Positions 16,774-24,370 of a stretch of 57,972 bases of DNA are shown piece by piece; positions within the stretch are counted from its first letter, which is position 1, and each line of letters starts with the position of its first letter. The position numbers were made by a program, and so were the translations under genes. The notes below the pieces were generated by a model, which searched no databases, was not told the DNA's origin, and saw nothing but the letters and a program-made list of their open reading frames with translations. The DNA comes from an uncultured Eubacteriales bacterium (GTDB lineage: Bacteria; Bacillota; Clostridia; Oscillospirales; Butyricicoccaceae): NCBI GenBank assembly GCA_934395135.1, contig CAKRRK010000009.1, positions 1-57,972 of the forward strand. Direction: 5' to 3'.

Positions 16774-18840
16774 TTGGGTTCTTATTCTGTGCATAAACTC
16801 AGAAATATTTGCCTGTTGGGGCATGGGGGCGACGGAAAAACGTCCCTGGTAGAAAGCATGCTTTACCTGAACGGTAATACGGACCGGCTGGGGAAGGTTT
16901 CCGATGGAAATACGGTATGCGATTTTGATCCGGAAGAGATAAAAAGAGGTTTTTCTATCTCCACCGCCATTGCACCGGTGGAATTTATGGACTGCAAAAT
17001 TAATGTGTTGGACACGCCGGGTTACTTTGATTTTGACGGAGAAGTCCAGCAGGCGCTGAAGGTCTGCGAATCGGGGCTGATCGTGGTAAACGGCAAAGAC
17101 GGCCCGTCCGTCGGCACAGAAAAGGCCTGGAAGAAACTGGCGGACAAAAATATGCCCAGAGCTTTTTATGTTTCGAAAATTGACGAGGAAAACGCTCGTT
17201 ACTATACCGCGTTCCATAAGCTACAAAAACTGTTCGGCGTATCGGTATGCCCGATTGTCGTGCCGATTTTTGAAGGCGGCAAGGAAGTAGGCGTTGTTGA
17301 CGTGGTGATCCGCAAGGCGTATACGATGAAAGGCAGCGAACGGGTGGAGATCCCCATTCCGGAAGAAATGAAAGAACGGGTGGATCAGCACCGGGCAGCG
17401 TTGTGCGAAAATGTCGCAGAGCTTTCCGAGGAATTGATGGAACGGTACTTTGAAGGAGAAGAGTTCTCCGACGAAGAACTGATCGCAGGCATTCGCCAGG
17501 GCGTGCGTTCGCTTGTCATCGCACCGGTATTCTGCGGTTCTGCGGCAACGGGCATCGGCACCTTTGCCCTGCTGAAGGGGATCTGTGACTATATGCCTTC
17601 GCCGGACGAAGCGCCGTCGGAGGTGGCGGAAAACGAAAAGGGCGAGCCGGAGGAAATCCTTTGTGCACCGAACGGCTCCGCCTGCGCGTTCGTGTTTAAA
17701 ACCACAGCCGACCAGTATGGAAAAATTTCATTCTTCAAGGTGCTGGCAGGCAGTGTGAAAAACGATATGCAGCTGGTAAATACCCGGATGGATGCAGCGG
17801 AGAAAATTGGCAAGCTGTATACTTTCCGGGGGAAAAAGAGCACAGAAGTGAAGGAAGTTTCCTGCGGTGACATCGGCGCGGTGGGCAAGCTTGTGACCAC
17901 CAAAACCGGGGATACGCTGTGCGCGTCGGTTCGAAAGGTGCGCGTCGACCCGATCCAGTTTGCGCCGCCCTGCTATTCTCAGGCCATTGCGCCAAAGGTA
18001 AAAGGCGGAGAAGAAAAGATTTCCCAAGGGCTTGCCAGGCTGCGGGAGGAAGACCCGTCGTTTGAAAACGTGACAAACCATGAAACGCATCAGCATATTC
18101 TGTCCGGCGCGGGGGATATTCATCTGGATGTAATCTGCTCCAAGCTGAAAAACAAATTCGGCGTGGAAGTGGCGCTGTCCAAACCCATTGTACCGTATCG
18201 GGAAAAAATCCGCAAAAAGGTCACCGTGGAAGGTAAGCACAAGAAGCAGTCCGGCGGCCATGGACAGTACGGCCATGTCAAAATGGAGTTTGAGCCGTGC
18301 ATAGAACAGGAATTTGTATTTGAGGAAAAGATATTTGGCGGCAGTGTGCCGAAAAACTTCCATCCCGCCGTGGAAAAGGGCATTCGGGAAGCGATGGAGC
18401 ACGGCGTGCTGGCCGGGTATCCCATGGTAGGGCTGAAAGCTACCCTCCTCGATGGTTCCTACCATGATGTGGACTCCAACGAATTGTCCTTTAAAATGGC
18501 GGCTCGCCTTGCATACAAAAATGGCATCCCTCAGGCAAGTCCTGTGATTATGGAACCCATTTGCTCGATGAAGGTTTATGTGCCGGACGCTTATATGGGT
18601 GATGTCATCGGCGATTTGAATAAGCGCCGCGGCCGGGTGATGGGCATGAACCCGGTGGATGGGCAGCAGGAAATCATCGCCGAGGTGCCGATGTCGGAAA
18701 TCAGCGATTACGCGATTGCGCTGCGTTCTATGACGCAGGGACGGGGCAGCTTTGTTTATCAGTTTGAACGATATGATGACGCGCCGCCGCAGGTACAGGA
18801 AAAAGTCATTGCGGAGAGCAGCGTAGCGGAAGACGAATAA
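16774..18840 (+). CDS. Elongation factor G-like GTPase (FusA2-type)
   Basis: 688 residues with the five-domain EF-G layout. G1 is GHGGDGKT at 16-23, G3 is DTPGYFDF near 80-87, and G4 is SKID at 134-137. EF-G proper has DTPGHVDF and NKMD, so the catalytic His is Tyr84 and the guanine-contact Asn is Ser134. C-terminal domains IV and V are complete (SGGHGQYGHVKMEFEPC; the late GDVIGDLNKRRGRVMGM segment). It belongs to the paralogous EF-G-like group common in Clostridia, whose cellular role is not established; it is probably not the main translocase. Start is TTG 16774, 9 nt after AAAGGAG; an upstream TTG at 16696 is the -35 box. Monocistronic between a promoter and a terminator. Confidence 0.88.
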   Translation: MGSYSVHKLRNICLLGHGGDGKTSLVESMLYLNGNTDRLGKVSDGNTVCDFDPEEIKRGFSISTAIAPVEFMDCKINVLDTPGYFDFDGEVQQALKVCESGLIVVNGKDGPSVGTEKAWKKLADKNMPRAFYVSKIDEENARYYTAFHKLQKLFGVSVCPIVVPIFEGGKEVGVVDVVIRKAYTMKGSERVEIPIPEEMKERVDQHRAALCENVAELSEELMERYFEGEEFSDEELIAGIRQGVRSLVIAPVFCGSAATGIGTFALLKGICDYMPSPDEAPSEVAENEKGEPEEILCAPNGSACAFVFKTTADQYGKISFFKVLAGSVKNDMQLVNTRMDAAEKIGKLYTFRGKKSTEVKEVSCGDIGAVGKLVTTKTGDTLCASVRKVRVDPIQFAPPCYSQAIAPKVKGGEEKISQGLARLREEDPSFENVTNHETHQHILSGAGDIHLDVICSKLKNKFGVEVALSKPIVPYREKIRKKVTVEGKHKKQSGGHGQYGHVKMEFEPCIEQEFVFEEKIFGGSVPKNFHPAVEKGIREAMEHGVLAGYPMVGLKATLLDGSYHDVDSNELSFKMAARLAYKNGIPQASPVIMEPICSMKVYVPDAYMGDVIGDLNKRRGRVMGMNPVDGQQEIIAEVPMSEISDYAIALRSMTQGRGSFVYQFERYDDAPPQVQEKVIAESSVAEDE

Positions 18841-18848
18841 GAGAAAAC

Positions 18849-18879
18849 CAGGGGGAACGGCAGTTTCCCCTGATTTTTT
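18849..18879 (+). terminator. Terminator after the EF-G-like gene
   Basis: Stem CAGGGGGAAC / GTTTCCCCTG (one G-T pair) at 18849-18858 and 18863-18872, followed by a six-T tract. Confidence 0.85.
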
Positions 18880-18935
18880 CGGAGGCCACAGAAAGACCGG
18901 CAAAGCCGGCGGCGCCAAAACAAAAGGAGGAGCCT

Positions 18936-19223
18936 ATGATTAAAATCATTGCAAGACAGGTTGTTCGGGAGGAATGCATAGAACAATACCGGGCGCTGGC
19001 CCGGGAACTGGTGGAAAAATCCCGGAGGGAAGCGGGTTGCATCCATTATCAGTCCCTTCAGGGGCTTACGGATCGGCGGATCCATATTTTTGTGGAAGAG
19101 TGGAAAGACCAGGCGGCGATTGAAGCCCACAACGCCTCGGAACATTTTACAAGAATTGTTCCGCAGCTGGGCGAACTGTTTGCCGGGGAAGAAATTGTGG
19201 ACTTGTGTACGGTGGATATTTAG
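18936..19223 (+). CDS. Antibiotic biosynthesis monooxygenase (ABM) domain protein
   Basis: 95-residue single-domain ferredoxin-like fold protein of the ABM/YgiN type: IIARQVVREECIEQYRALARELVEKSRREAGC opens it (first strand, helix and the E-x-G-C turn), then HYQSL and FVEEWKDQAAIEAHNASEHF, which is diagnostic. YgiN-type members act on quinols or protect against reactive aromatic compounds; substrate is unknown here. AAAGGAGG lies 6 nt upstream of the ATG. Its terminator follows, so it is expressed alone or by read-through from the EF-G-like gene. Confidence 0.85.
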   Translation: MIKIIARQVVREECIEQYRALARELVEKSRREAGCIHYQSLQGLTDRRIHIFVEEWKDQAAIEAHNASEHFTRIVPQLGELFAGEEIVDLCTVDI

Positions 19224-19232
19224 GGGATTGAC

Positions 19233-19260
19233 AAAGCAGGCGGTTTTCCGCCTGCTTTTT
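19233..19260 (+). terminator. Terminator after the ABM gene
   Basis: Perfect 11-bp stem AAAGCAGGCGG / CCGCCTGCTTT with a TTTT loop, running into a T tract. Confidence 0.9.
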
Positions 19261-19304
19261 CCTTAAAAGATTGTTTTTTTTAATAGATGCGGCGATTAAA
19301 TTAG

Positions 19305-19333
19305 TTGTAATACAAAGGGCCATCCGCTATAAT
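19305..19333 (+). promoter_or_regulatory. Promoter of the MATE transporter gene
   Basis: TTGTAA (19305-19310), 17-nt spacer, TATAAT (19328-19333), about 31 nt before the ATG. Confidence 0.65.
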
Positions 19334-19364
19334 AAAAAAGAAATCAAGGGTAGGGGGCGATTGG

Positions 19365-20708
19365 ATGGTAAAAGATTTGACGAGAGGTTCGGTGGGCCGT
19401 TTGTTGCTTCTTTATTCCCTGCCGCTTTTTTTCAGCAACCTTTTTCAGCAGGTTTACAGCATTGCGGACAGTGTGATCGCCGGACGGTATGCAGGCAACG
19501 ACGCTTTGGCGGCAGTGGGAGCCTCTTATCCCATTACGATGATTTTTATCGCGGTGGCCATTGGTTCAAACATTGGCTGCGGGATCGTGATTTCTCAGTT
19601 GTTTGGCGCCAGGGATTATAAAAAAATGAAGACCGCCATCAGCACGTCCATGCTTTCGGTGGCGGCGCTGAGCGTTGTCTTTACCGTGCTGGGACTGAGC
19701 CTTTACCGCCAGATGCTGGCGCTTTTGGGAACGCCCGACAACATTTTTGCAGACGCTGCTCTGTATTTGAAAATATATATCTGCGGCGTATTTTTTCTGT
19801 TTTTTTATAATATCTGTACCGGCATTTTTTCCGCCCTGGGGGATTCCAGGACGCCGCTTATGTTCCTTATTATTTCCTCCGTCGGGAATGTGATATTGGA
19901 TGTTGTGTTCGTCAAGTATTGTCATTGGGGCGTCGCCGGCGTTGCGGTTGCCACATTGATGGCACAGGGCGCCTCGGCGGTTGCCGCGTTTTTTGTCTTG
20001 CTGCGGCGGCTCCGGGGCATACCAACCGAGGGAAAGTATCCTCTGTTTTCCTTTTCCATGTTGAAAAAAGTCAGCTATGTGTCCATTCCAGGGATCCTGC
20101 AGCAAAGTTTTATGTCGGTGGGCAACCTGTTCGTGCAGAATCTCGTCAACGGCTTTGGCGAGGATGTGATTGCGGGTTTTTCCGCGGCCATGAAGCTGAA
20201 CAATCTTGCCACCACCTCCCTGCTTGCGTTTGGCAACGGGGTATCCGGGTTTACGGCGCAAAACATCGGCGCCGGCGAACGGGAACGGGTGCGCCGGGGA
20301 TATCATATGGGGATTTTGATGGCGGAAGTTCTGGCGCTCCTTCTGGCCGTGCTGTATTTTGTCGGCCGGGAACCCCTGATTATTGCCTTTCTGGATACGT
20401 CCGGTGCGGGCGCGGGGATTGTGGAATCCGGCGCCAGATTTTTGAAAACCGTTGCGCCGTTTTTTGTCGTCCTGGGCATCAAACAGGTGTCGGACGGCGT
20501 GATCAAAGGCGCCGGCTCTATGAAGCAGTTTATGGCGGCGACGCTCACGGATCTCATTGTCCGGGTGGCGCTGTCCTACCTTCTGGTAGGGAAACTCGGC
20601 TATATGGGAATTTGGATTTCCTGGCCCATTGGCTGGTTTGTGGGAACCGGGCTTTCCGTGTTGTTTTATCGGATGGGAACATGGAAAAAAGGCCTGGATT
20701 TAAATTAA
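19365..20708 (+). CDS. MATE-family multidrug/Na+ antiporter
   Basis: 447-residue inner-membrane exporter with about 12 hydrophobic segments in two six-helix halves. Family marks are MVKDLTRGSVGRLLLLYSLP at the start, NLFQQVYSIADSVIAGR in helix 1-2, and QNIGAGERERVRRG between the halves. It likely exports cationic or hydroxylated compounds using an ion gradient; substrate cannot be predicted. ATG 19365 follows a GGGGGCG tract. It has its own promoter. The downstream DUF4830-type gene starts 60 nt later with a hairpin in between. Confidence 0.92.
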   Translation: MVKDLTRGSVGRLLLLYSLPLFFSNLFQQVYSIADSVIAGRYAGNDALAAVGASYPITMIFIAVAIGSNIGCGIVISQLFGARDYKKMKTAISTSMLSVAALSVVFTVLGLSLYRQMLALLGTPDNIFADAALYLKIYICGVFFLFFYNICTGIFSALGDSRTPLMFLIISSVGNVILDVVFVKYCHWGVAGVAVATLMAQGASAVAAFFVLLRRLRGIPTEGKYPLFSFSMLKKVSYVSIPGILQQSFMSVGNLFVQNLVNGFGEDVIAGFSAAMKLNNLATTSLLAFGNGVSGFTAQNIGAGERERVRRGYHMGILMAEVLALLLAVLYFVGREPLIIAFLDTSGAGAGIVESGARFLKTVAPFFVVLGIKQVSDGVIKGAGSMKQFMAATLTDLIVRVALSYLLVGKLGYMGIWISWPIGWFVGTGLSVLFYRMGTWKKGLDLN

Positions 20709-20724
20709 CTGGTATGAATAGCAG

Positions 20725-20766
20725 CGCTTCCTCATATATATTTCAAAAAGGAATATGGAGGAAGCG
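20725..20766 (+). promoter_or_regulatory. Hairpin enclosing the ribosome binding site of the DUF4830-type gene
   Basis: CGCTTCCTCATAT (20725-20737) pairs with ATATGGAGGAAGCG (20753-20766) with one bulged G. The right arm is itself the Shine-Dalgarno sequence, ending 2 nt before the ATG at 20769. Formation of the hairpin would hide the ribosome binding site. It could also act as a weak 3' end for the MATE transcript. Confidence 0.5.
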
Positions 20767-20768
20767 TT

Positions 20769-21266
20769 ATGTTTATTTTCACGGCGAAACTGTCGATAAA
20801 AAGGCTGGTGGCGGGACTGGGGATTATCTGCTGCGTGGTGTTTGGAGTGGTAACTCTGGCGGACCGGGACAACGGCAATGCGGGAGTGTTTTTTGAAGGG
20901 GAAACCCAGGAAGTTTTGTCGCTGGAGGCCAAAGGACTGAAAACTACGGAGGATATGAAGGCCTATATTGAATCCATTGGCTGGCAGGTCAGCGACAACA
21001 TTCAGAGCAAAACCGTGTTGATTCCAAAGGAATTTACCGGGGAATATGAGCAATACAATGTGATCCAGAAAGAGCAGGGGTTTGACCTTTCCAAATACAA
21101 GGGCAAAAAGGTCATGCTGGTCACTTTTGAAGTGCTGAACTATAAAGATGTGCCGGAGGGCGTAACGGCGAATATCCTGCTGTATAAAAACAAAGTAATC
21201 GGCGGGGACATTTGTCTGGAAACGGAAGAAGGCTTTATCCATGGCCTGGTAGAGGGATTGGAATAA
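20769..21266 (+). CDS. DUF4830-type exported/anchored protein of unknown function
   Basis: 165 residues. An N-terminal hydrophobic segment at about 13-31 (LVAGLGIICCVVFGVVTLA) is a signal anchor; the rest is predicted extracytoplasmic. The globular part (about 55-165) carries IESIGWQVSDN, IPKEFTGEYEQYNVIQKEQGFDLSKYKGK (first as IPKEF, then YNVIQKEQGFDLSKYKGK) and YKNKVIGGDICLET. I recognise the pattern of the DUF4830 family found in Clostridia, of unknown function; this is from memory and not from a search. The only good start is ATG 20769 with GGAGGAAG immediately upstream. Confidence 0.7.
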   Translation: MFIFTAKLSIKRLVAGLGIICCVVFGVVTLADRDNGNAGVFFEGETQEVLSLEAKGLKTTEDMKAYIESIGWQVSDNIQSKTVLIPKEFTGEYEQYNVIQKEQGFDLSKYKGKKVMLVTFEVLNYKDVPEGVTANILLYKNKVIGGDICLETEEGFIHGLVEGLE

Positions 21267-21280
21267 GGCCCGCGGCGCGA

Positions 21281-21333
21281 AAACAGCCGCAGCGGAAAAA
21301 CCGGGGAAACCGGAGCGTCCGCTGCGGCTGTTT
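21281..21333 (+). terminator. Large nested hairpin after the DUF4830-type gene
   Basis: Outer 16-bp stem AAACAGCCGCAGCGGA (21281-21296) with its exact complement at 21318-21333, enclosing a small CCGG/CCGG hairpin. It has only a short TTT after it. It is probably the 3' end of the upstream gene, but the strength and nesting are unusual. Confidence 0.6.
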
Positions 21334-21408
21334 GATGCTGCAAAAAGATTGTCTTGGCACCGGCATTTCCGGCGCGGGGTTCCTTTTTGCTTTTGGGTTG
21401 CGCATACA

Positions 21409-21437
21409 TTGCAATAAGCTCTGATGTATGCTATGGT
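21409..21437 (+). promoter_or_regulatory. Possible promoter of the acetyltransferase island
   Basis: TTGCAA (21409-21414), 17-nt spacer, TATGGT (21432-21437). The -10 box is weak, so this is tentative. Confidence 0.3.
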
Positions 21438-21474
21438 AAATTAAACGATAAATAAAAATTTGGAGTAGGGAACT

Positions 21475-21558
21475 ATGCAATTATTCGATTGGGGCGGAAG
21501 AGAAGAAAGATATGCTTTATTGCTTAGACAAAGAACAAAAATTAAAGGAGAACAATGA
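21475..21558 (+). CDS. Possible 27-residue peptide upstream of the acetyltransferase
   Basis: ATG at 21475 preceded by GGAGTAGGG, encoding MQLFDWGGREERYALLLRQR and seven more residues, ending 3 nt before the acetyltransferase start. It contains the acetyltransferase ribosome binding site within its last codons, so translation through it could couple the two genes. It may equally be a relic of a longer gene. I do not recognise it. Confidence 0.25.
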   Translation: MQLFDWGGREERYALLLRQRTKIKGEQ

Positions 21559-21561
21559 AGC

Positions 21562-22203
21562 ATGGATAAATTAATTTTAAGACCGATCATTTCTGCCGAA
21601 GATAAGAACACATTTCTTCGCGAAATTCAAGAAGCCTTTCAAAATGCTTATATAAAAGCGTTTGGAACGTCGGAAGAAACAATTCTTCCTGCAGAAGACA
21701 TAGAAGGTTCTTTTAAGGAAAAAGGTTCCGAGACTTATGTTGCGGAAATGGGTGGAGAAAGAGTTGGCGGTGCGATCATCGTCATAGAGGATAGAACCGG
21801 TTGCAATTCACTTCATTTTTTATATGTGAAATCCGATTTACAAAATGCCGGATACGGATTGAAGATATGGAAAGCAATCGAAGCGTTGCACCCCGAAACA
21901 AAAGTGTGGGAAACACATACTCCGTATTTCGATAAAAGAAATATTCATTTTTATGTAAATCGTTGCGGATTCAAGATTGTAGAGTTTTTTAATCCGAAGC
22001 ACAAAGACCCGCATCAGACAGAGAATAGCACAGGGAATATTCCGGAAGAAAATAATGAGTTCTTTCGATTAAAAAAAGAAATGACGCAGCCAAAGTTCAG
22101 CTTACAAAACTGTGTCCGCCGGAGACACATCCCCTTTGTCAATCGGATGAAAGGGAATTACAAGTTCGCCTTCCTCCGTTCCGGAGGGAATAGGAAGGCG
22201 TGA
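21562..22203 (+). CDS. GNAT-family N-acetyltransferase with abnormal C-terminus
   Basis: 213 residues as read. The GNAT core is visible: YVAEMGGERVGGAIIVIE (strands 2-4 region), LHFLYVKSDLQNAGYGLKIWKAIE (acetyl-CoA binding region, with AGYG in place of the usual GxG/A), and WETHTPYFDKRNIHFYVNRCGFKIVEF (split by family position at the end). The natural end should be near residue 173, after FFRLKKEM. A seven-A run (22071-22077) precedes ATGA there; loss of one A would give a stop at once. The last 40 residues look like read-through of non-coding DNA. The gene is strikingly AT-rich against its neighbours, suggesting transfer. AAAGGAG lies 11 nt before the ATG. Substrate unknown. Confidence 0.75.
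   Translation: MDKLILRPIISAEDKNTFLREIQEAFQNAYIKAFGTSEETILPAEDIEGSFKEKGSETYVAEMGGERVGGAIIVIEDRTGCNSLHFLYVKSDLQNAGYGLKIWKAIEALHPETKVWETHTPYFDKRNIHFYVNRCGFKIVEFFNPKHKDPHQTENSTGNIPEENNEFFRLKKEMTQPKFSLQNCVRRRHIPFVNRMKGNYKFAFLRSGGNRKA
22167..22200. repeat. Nested inverted repeats at the 3' end of the acetyltransferase ORF
   Basis: CGCCTTCCT (22167-22175) / AGGAAGGCG (22192-22200), overlapping an inner CCTCCG (22174-22179) / CGGAGG (22183-22188). It falls inside the part of the ORF that does not look like coding sequence. Confidence 0.5.
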
Positions 22204-22271
22204 AGAGGCCGGTTGTTTTTTGGACGAAAAAATGGTAAAATAAAACGATTATTTGGAATGCGGGGGCGGTT

Positions 22272-23006
22272 ATGGGACTGGAACGGTTGGATAAAATTTT
22301 ATCGCATATGGGAATTTGCTCCCGCCGCGAAGCCGCAAAGCTGGCAAAAAGCGGCGCCATACGAATCAACGGCGGCATATGCCGGGACAGCGGCTGCAAG
22401 GTGGATCCGGCGGCGGACGACATTGCAGTGGACGGTGAGACCATCTGTTACAAAGCGCATGTTTATATTTTGATGAACAAAGCGGCAGGCTATATTACGG
22501 CGACGGAAGACCGCCGCCAGCCCACGGTGCTTGCGCTGCTGGGAGAACGGGAACAGAAGATGGGCCTGTTTGCCGCCGGCCGGCTGGACAAGGACACCGA
22601 AGGGCTGTTGCTGCTTACAAACGACGGCGCGTTTGCGCACAGCATTATGTCGCCAAAGCATCGGGTGGAAAAGAGCTACTTGGCCAGAGTGGAGGGAACT
22701 CTGGCCAAGGACGCGGAGGAACGGTTCGCCGCGGGACTGCAGCTGGAAGACGGCACGGTTTGCCTGCCAGCCGGGCTGCGGCGCCTTGCAGCGCCGGACG
22801 AAATCCTGGTTACCATTTGCGAAGGGAAATATCACCAGGTCAAGCGCATGGTGGAGCAATGCGGCGGCCGGGTACGGTATCTTAAGAGGCTGTCCATCGG
22901 CGGACTCACTTTGCCAGAGGAATTGTCTCCCGGCGATTGGCGGTATGTTGATTATACATGGGTAAAAACTCAAATAAATAATACAGACAGTAAAACAATT
23001 GGTTAA
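22272..23006 (+). CDS. rsuA: RsuA-family 16S rRNA pseudouridine synthase
   Basis: 244 residues. The N-terminal S4 RNA-binding domain runs from RLDKILSHMGICSRREA (about 5-21) to about 60. The catalytic domain contains MNKAAGYITAT (about 68-78) and GRLDKDTEGLLLLTND (about 100-115), which includes the catalytic Asp, then EGKYHQVKRM late in the protein. Family members modify U516 of 16S rRNA or related small-subunit sites; assignment to RsuA rather than a paralogue is by sequence character only. Promoter not evident; an intergenic gap of 68 nt separates it from the acetyltransferase. Confidence 0.88.
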   Translation: MGLERLDKILSHMGICSRREAAKLAKSGAIRINGGICRDSGCKVDPAADDIAVDGETICYKAHVYILMNKAAGYITATEDRRQPTVLALLGEREQKMGLFAAGRLDKDTEGLLLLTNDGAFAHSIMSPKHRVEKSYLARVEGTLAKDAEERFAAGLQLEDGTVCLPAGLRRLAAPDEILVTICEGKYHQVKRMVEQCGGRVRYLKRLSIGGLTLPEELSPGDWRYVDYTWVKTQINNTDSKTIG

Positions 23007-23096
23007 AATGTAGAGAAAAAATTCCACAAAAAAATCAAAAAAAACGAAAAAATTTGTTGAAAATTAAAAATTTTTCTATAAAAAATGAAATGCATG

Positions 23097-23105
23097 TGAT
23101 ATAAT
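23097..23105 (+). promoter_or_regulatory. Extended -10 promoter of the CdaR-type regulator
   Basis: TGATATAAT (23097-23105), with an AT-rich upstream region and no good -35 box. The 236-nt gap 23007-23242 is otherwise very AT-rich at its 5' side, with no other feature seen. The implied leader is about 130 nt. Confidence 0.5.
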
Positions 23106-23242
23106 TGTGTAAATGATGCATAGTATAGATGCGTTTAATTGGTTAGGTTGTCGGTTTTGGCGTCGGATACGGACTGTCAAAATAGACAAATAGGGGTTTT
23201 CAAACAAACGGGAAAATTTTTGGTTGGAGAGAAGGGTGTAAT

Positions 23243-24334
23243 ATGGCATCGAGGTTGTTTCAATCTATGATACTTCAGATGAAAGATTCAGTGGATCGTA
23301 CCATCGGCATCATAGACGCTGCCGGCATTGTGATTGCATGTACCGATCTTTCGCGGATTGGAGAAAACAGGGAAGAGGCCGTTGTGGAGATGGGATATGT
23401 GGGTGACGTAATCCGCCTGGGTGGATATACCTATTTCCCGACGTCCGGCCGCAATACCCATTTTGAAAACGCGGTGTTTGTGCAGGGAGAAGATGAAACA
23501 GCCAAAAGCATTTGTTCCCTTGCAGCAATCGCCATTGGCAACATCAAGTCCCTTTATGACGAAAAGCATGACAAAAGCACATTTATCAAAAACATTATTC
23601 TGGACAATATTCTGCCGGGAGATATTTATATTAAATCCCGGGAAATGCACTTTGGCGTGGATGTGGAACGGGTGGTGTTCCTGATCCGCCAGTATGACCA
23701 GGTGAATGTGGCGGCAATTGATGTGATAAACAATATGTTTCCGGACAAGCAGAAGGATTTTGTCATCCATATCAGCGAACGGGACATTGTCCTTGTAAAA
23801 GAAGTGAAAAGCAACTGTGACGTGGCGGAACTTACCAAAATTGCCGTGGGCATCGAGGAAACGCTGCTGAAGGAAGCCACCGTGAAGGCGATGATCGGCA
23901 TTGGTTCGGTTTCCATTTATCTGAAGGACATTGCCAAATCCTTTAAGGAAGCCCAGGTGGCGCTGGAAATCGGCCGGGTGTTTGATCCGGATAAATCCAT
24001 CAGCAGTTATGACAGCCTGGGGATTGGCAGGCTCATTTATCAGCTGCCGACCACCCTGTGTGAAATGTTCCTTGCGGAGGTGTTTAAAAAAGGTTCGATT
24101 GACGCGCTGGATCAGGAAACGCTGTTTACGATTCAGAAGTTCTTTGAAAACAACCTGAATGTATCGGAAACCTCCCGAAAACTGTTTGTACACCGAAATA
24201 CGCTGGTATACCGCCTGGAAAAAATCAAAAAGCTTACCGGGCTGGACTTGCGGGAGTTCGATCATGCCATTGTCTTTAAGGTGGCGCTTATGGTGCGGAA
24301 ATATCTGGCGTCCAGAGAGGGCGGCCAGTTTTAA
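23243..24334 (+). CDS. CdaR/PucR-type transcriptional regulator
   Basis: 363 residues. The N-terminal part (about 15-110) looks like a sensory region of the sugar-diacid-recognition type (TIGIIDAAGIVIACTDLSRIG). A GGDEF-like linker region lies about 120-260 (SIYLKDIAKSFKEAQVALEIG). The C-terminal PucR helix-turn-helix (about 285-355) is clear: FFENNLNVSETSRKLFVHRN followed by TLVYRLEKIKKLTGLDLREF. It sits 36 nt upstream of ftsE in the same direction, so it may control or be co-transcribed with the ftsEX-peptidase genes. Its ligand is not predictable. ATG 23243 follows GGAGAGAAGGG. Confidence 0.85.
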   Translation: MASRLFQSMILQMKDSVDRTIGIIDAAGIVIACTDLSRIGENREEAVVEMGYVGDVIRLGGYTYFPTSGRNTHFENAVFVQGEDETAKSICSLAAIAIGNIKSLYDEKHDKSTFIKNIILDNILPGDIYIKSREMHFGVDVERVVFLIRQYDQVNVAAIDVINNMFPDKQKDFVIHISERDIVLVKEVKSNCDVAELTKIAVGIEETLLKEATVKAMIGIGSVSIYLKDIAKSFKEAQVALEIGRVFDPDKSISSYDSLGIGRLIYQLPTTLCEMFLAEVFKKGSIDALDQETLFTIQKFFENNLNVSETSRKLFVHRNTLVYRLEKIKKLTGLDLREFDHAIVFKVALMVRKYLASREGGQF

Positions 24335-24370
24335 ACAAAAGGGTAAAAGAGATAAAGGAGGCAAATTCAG

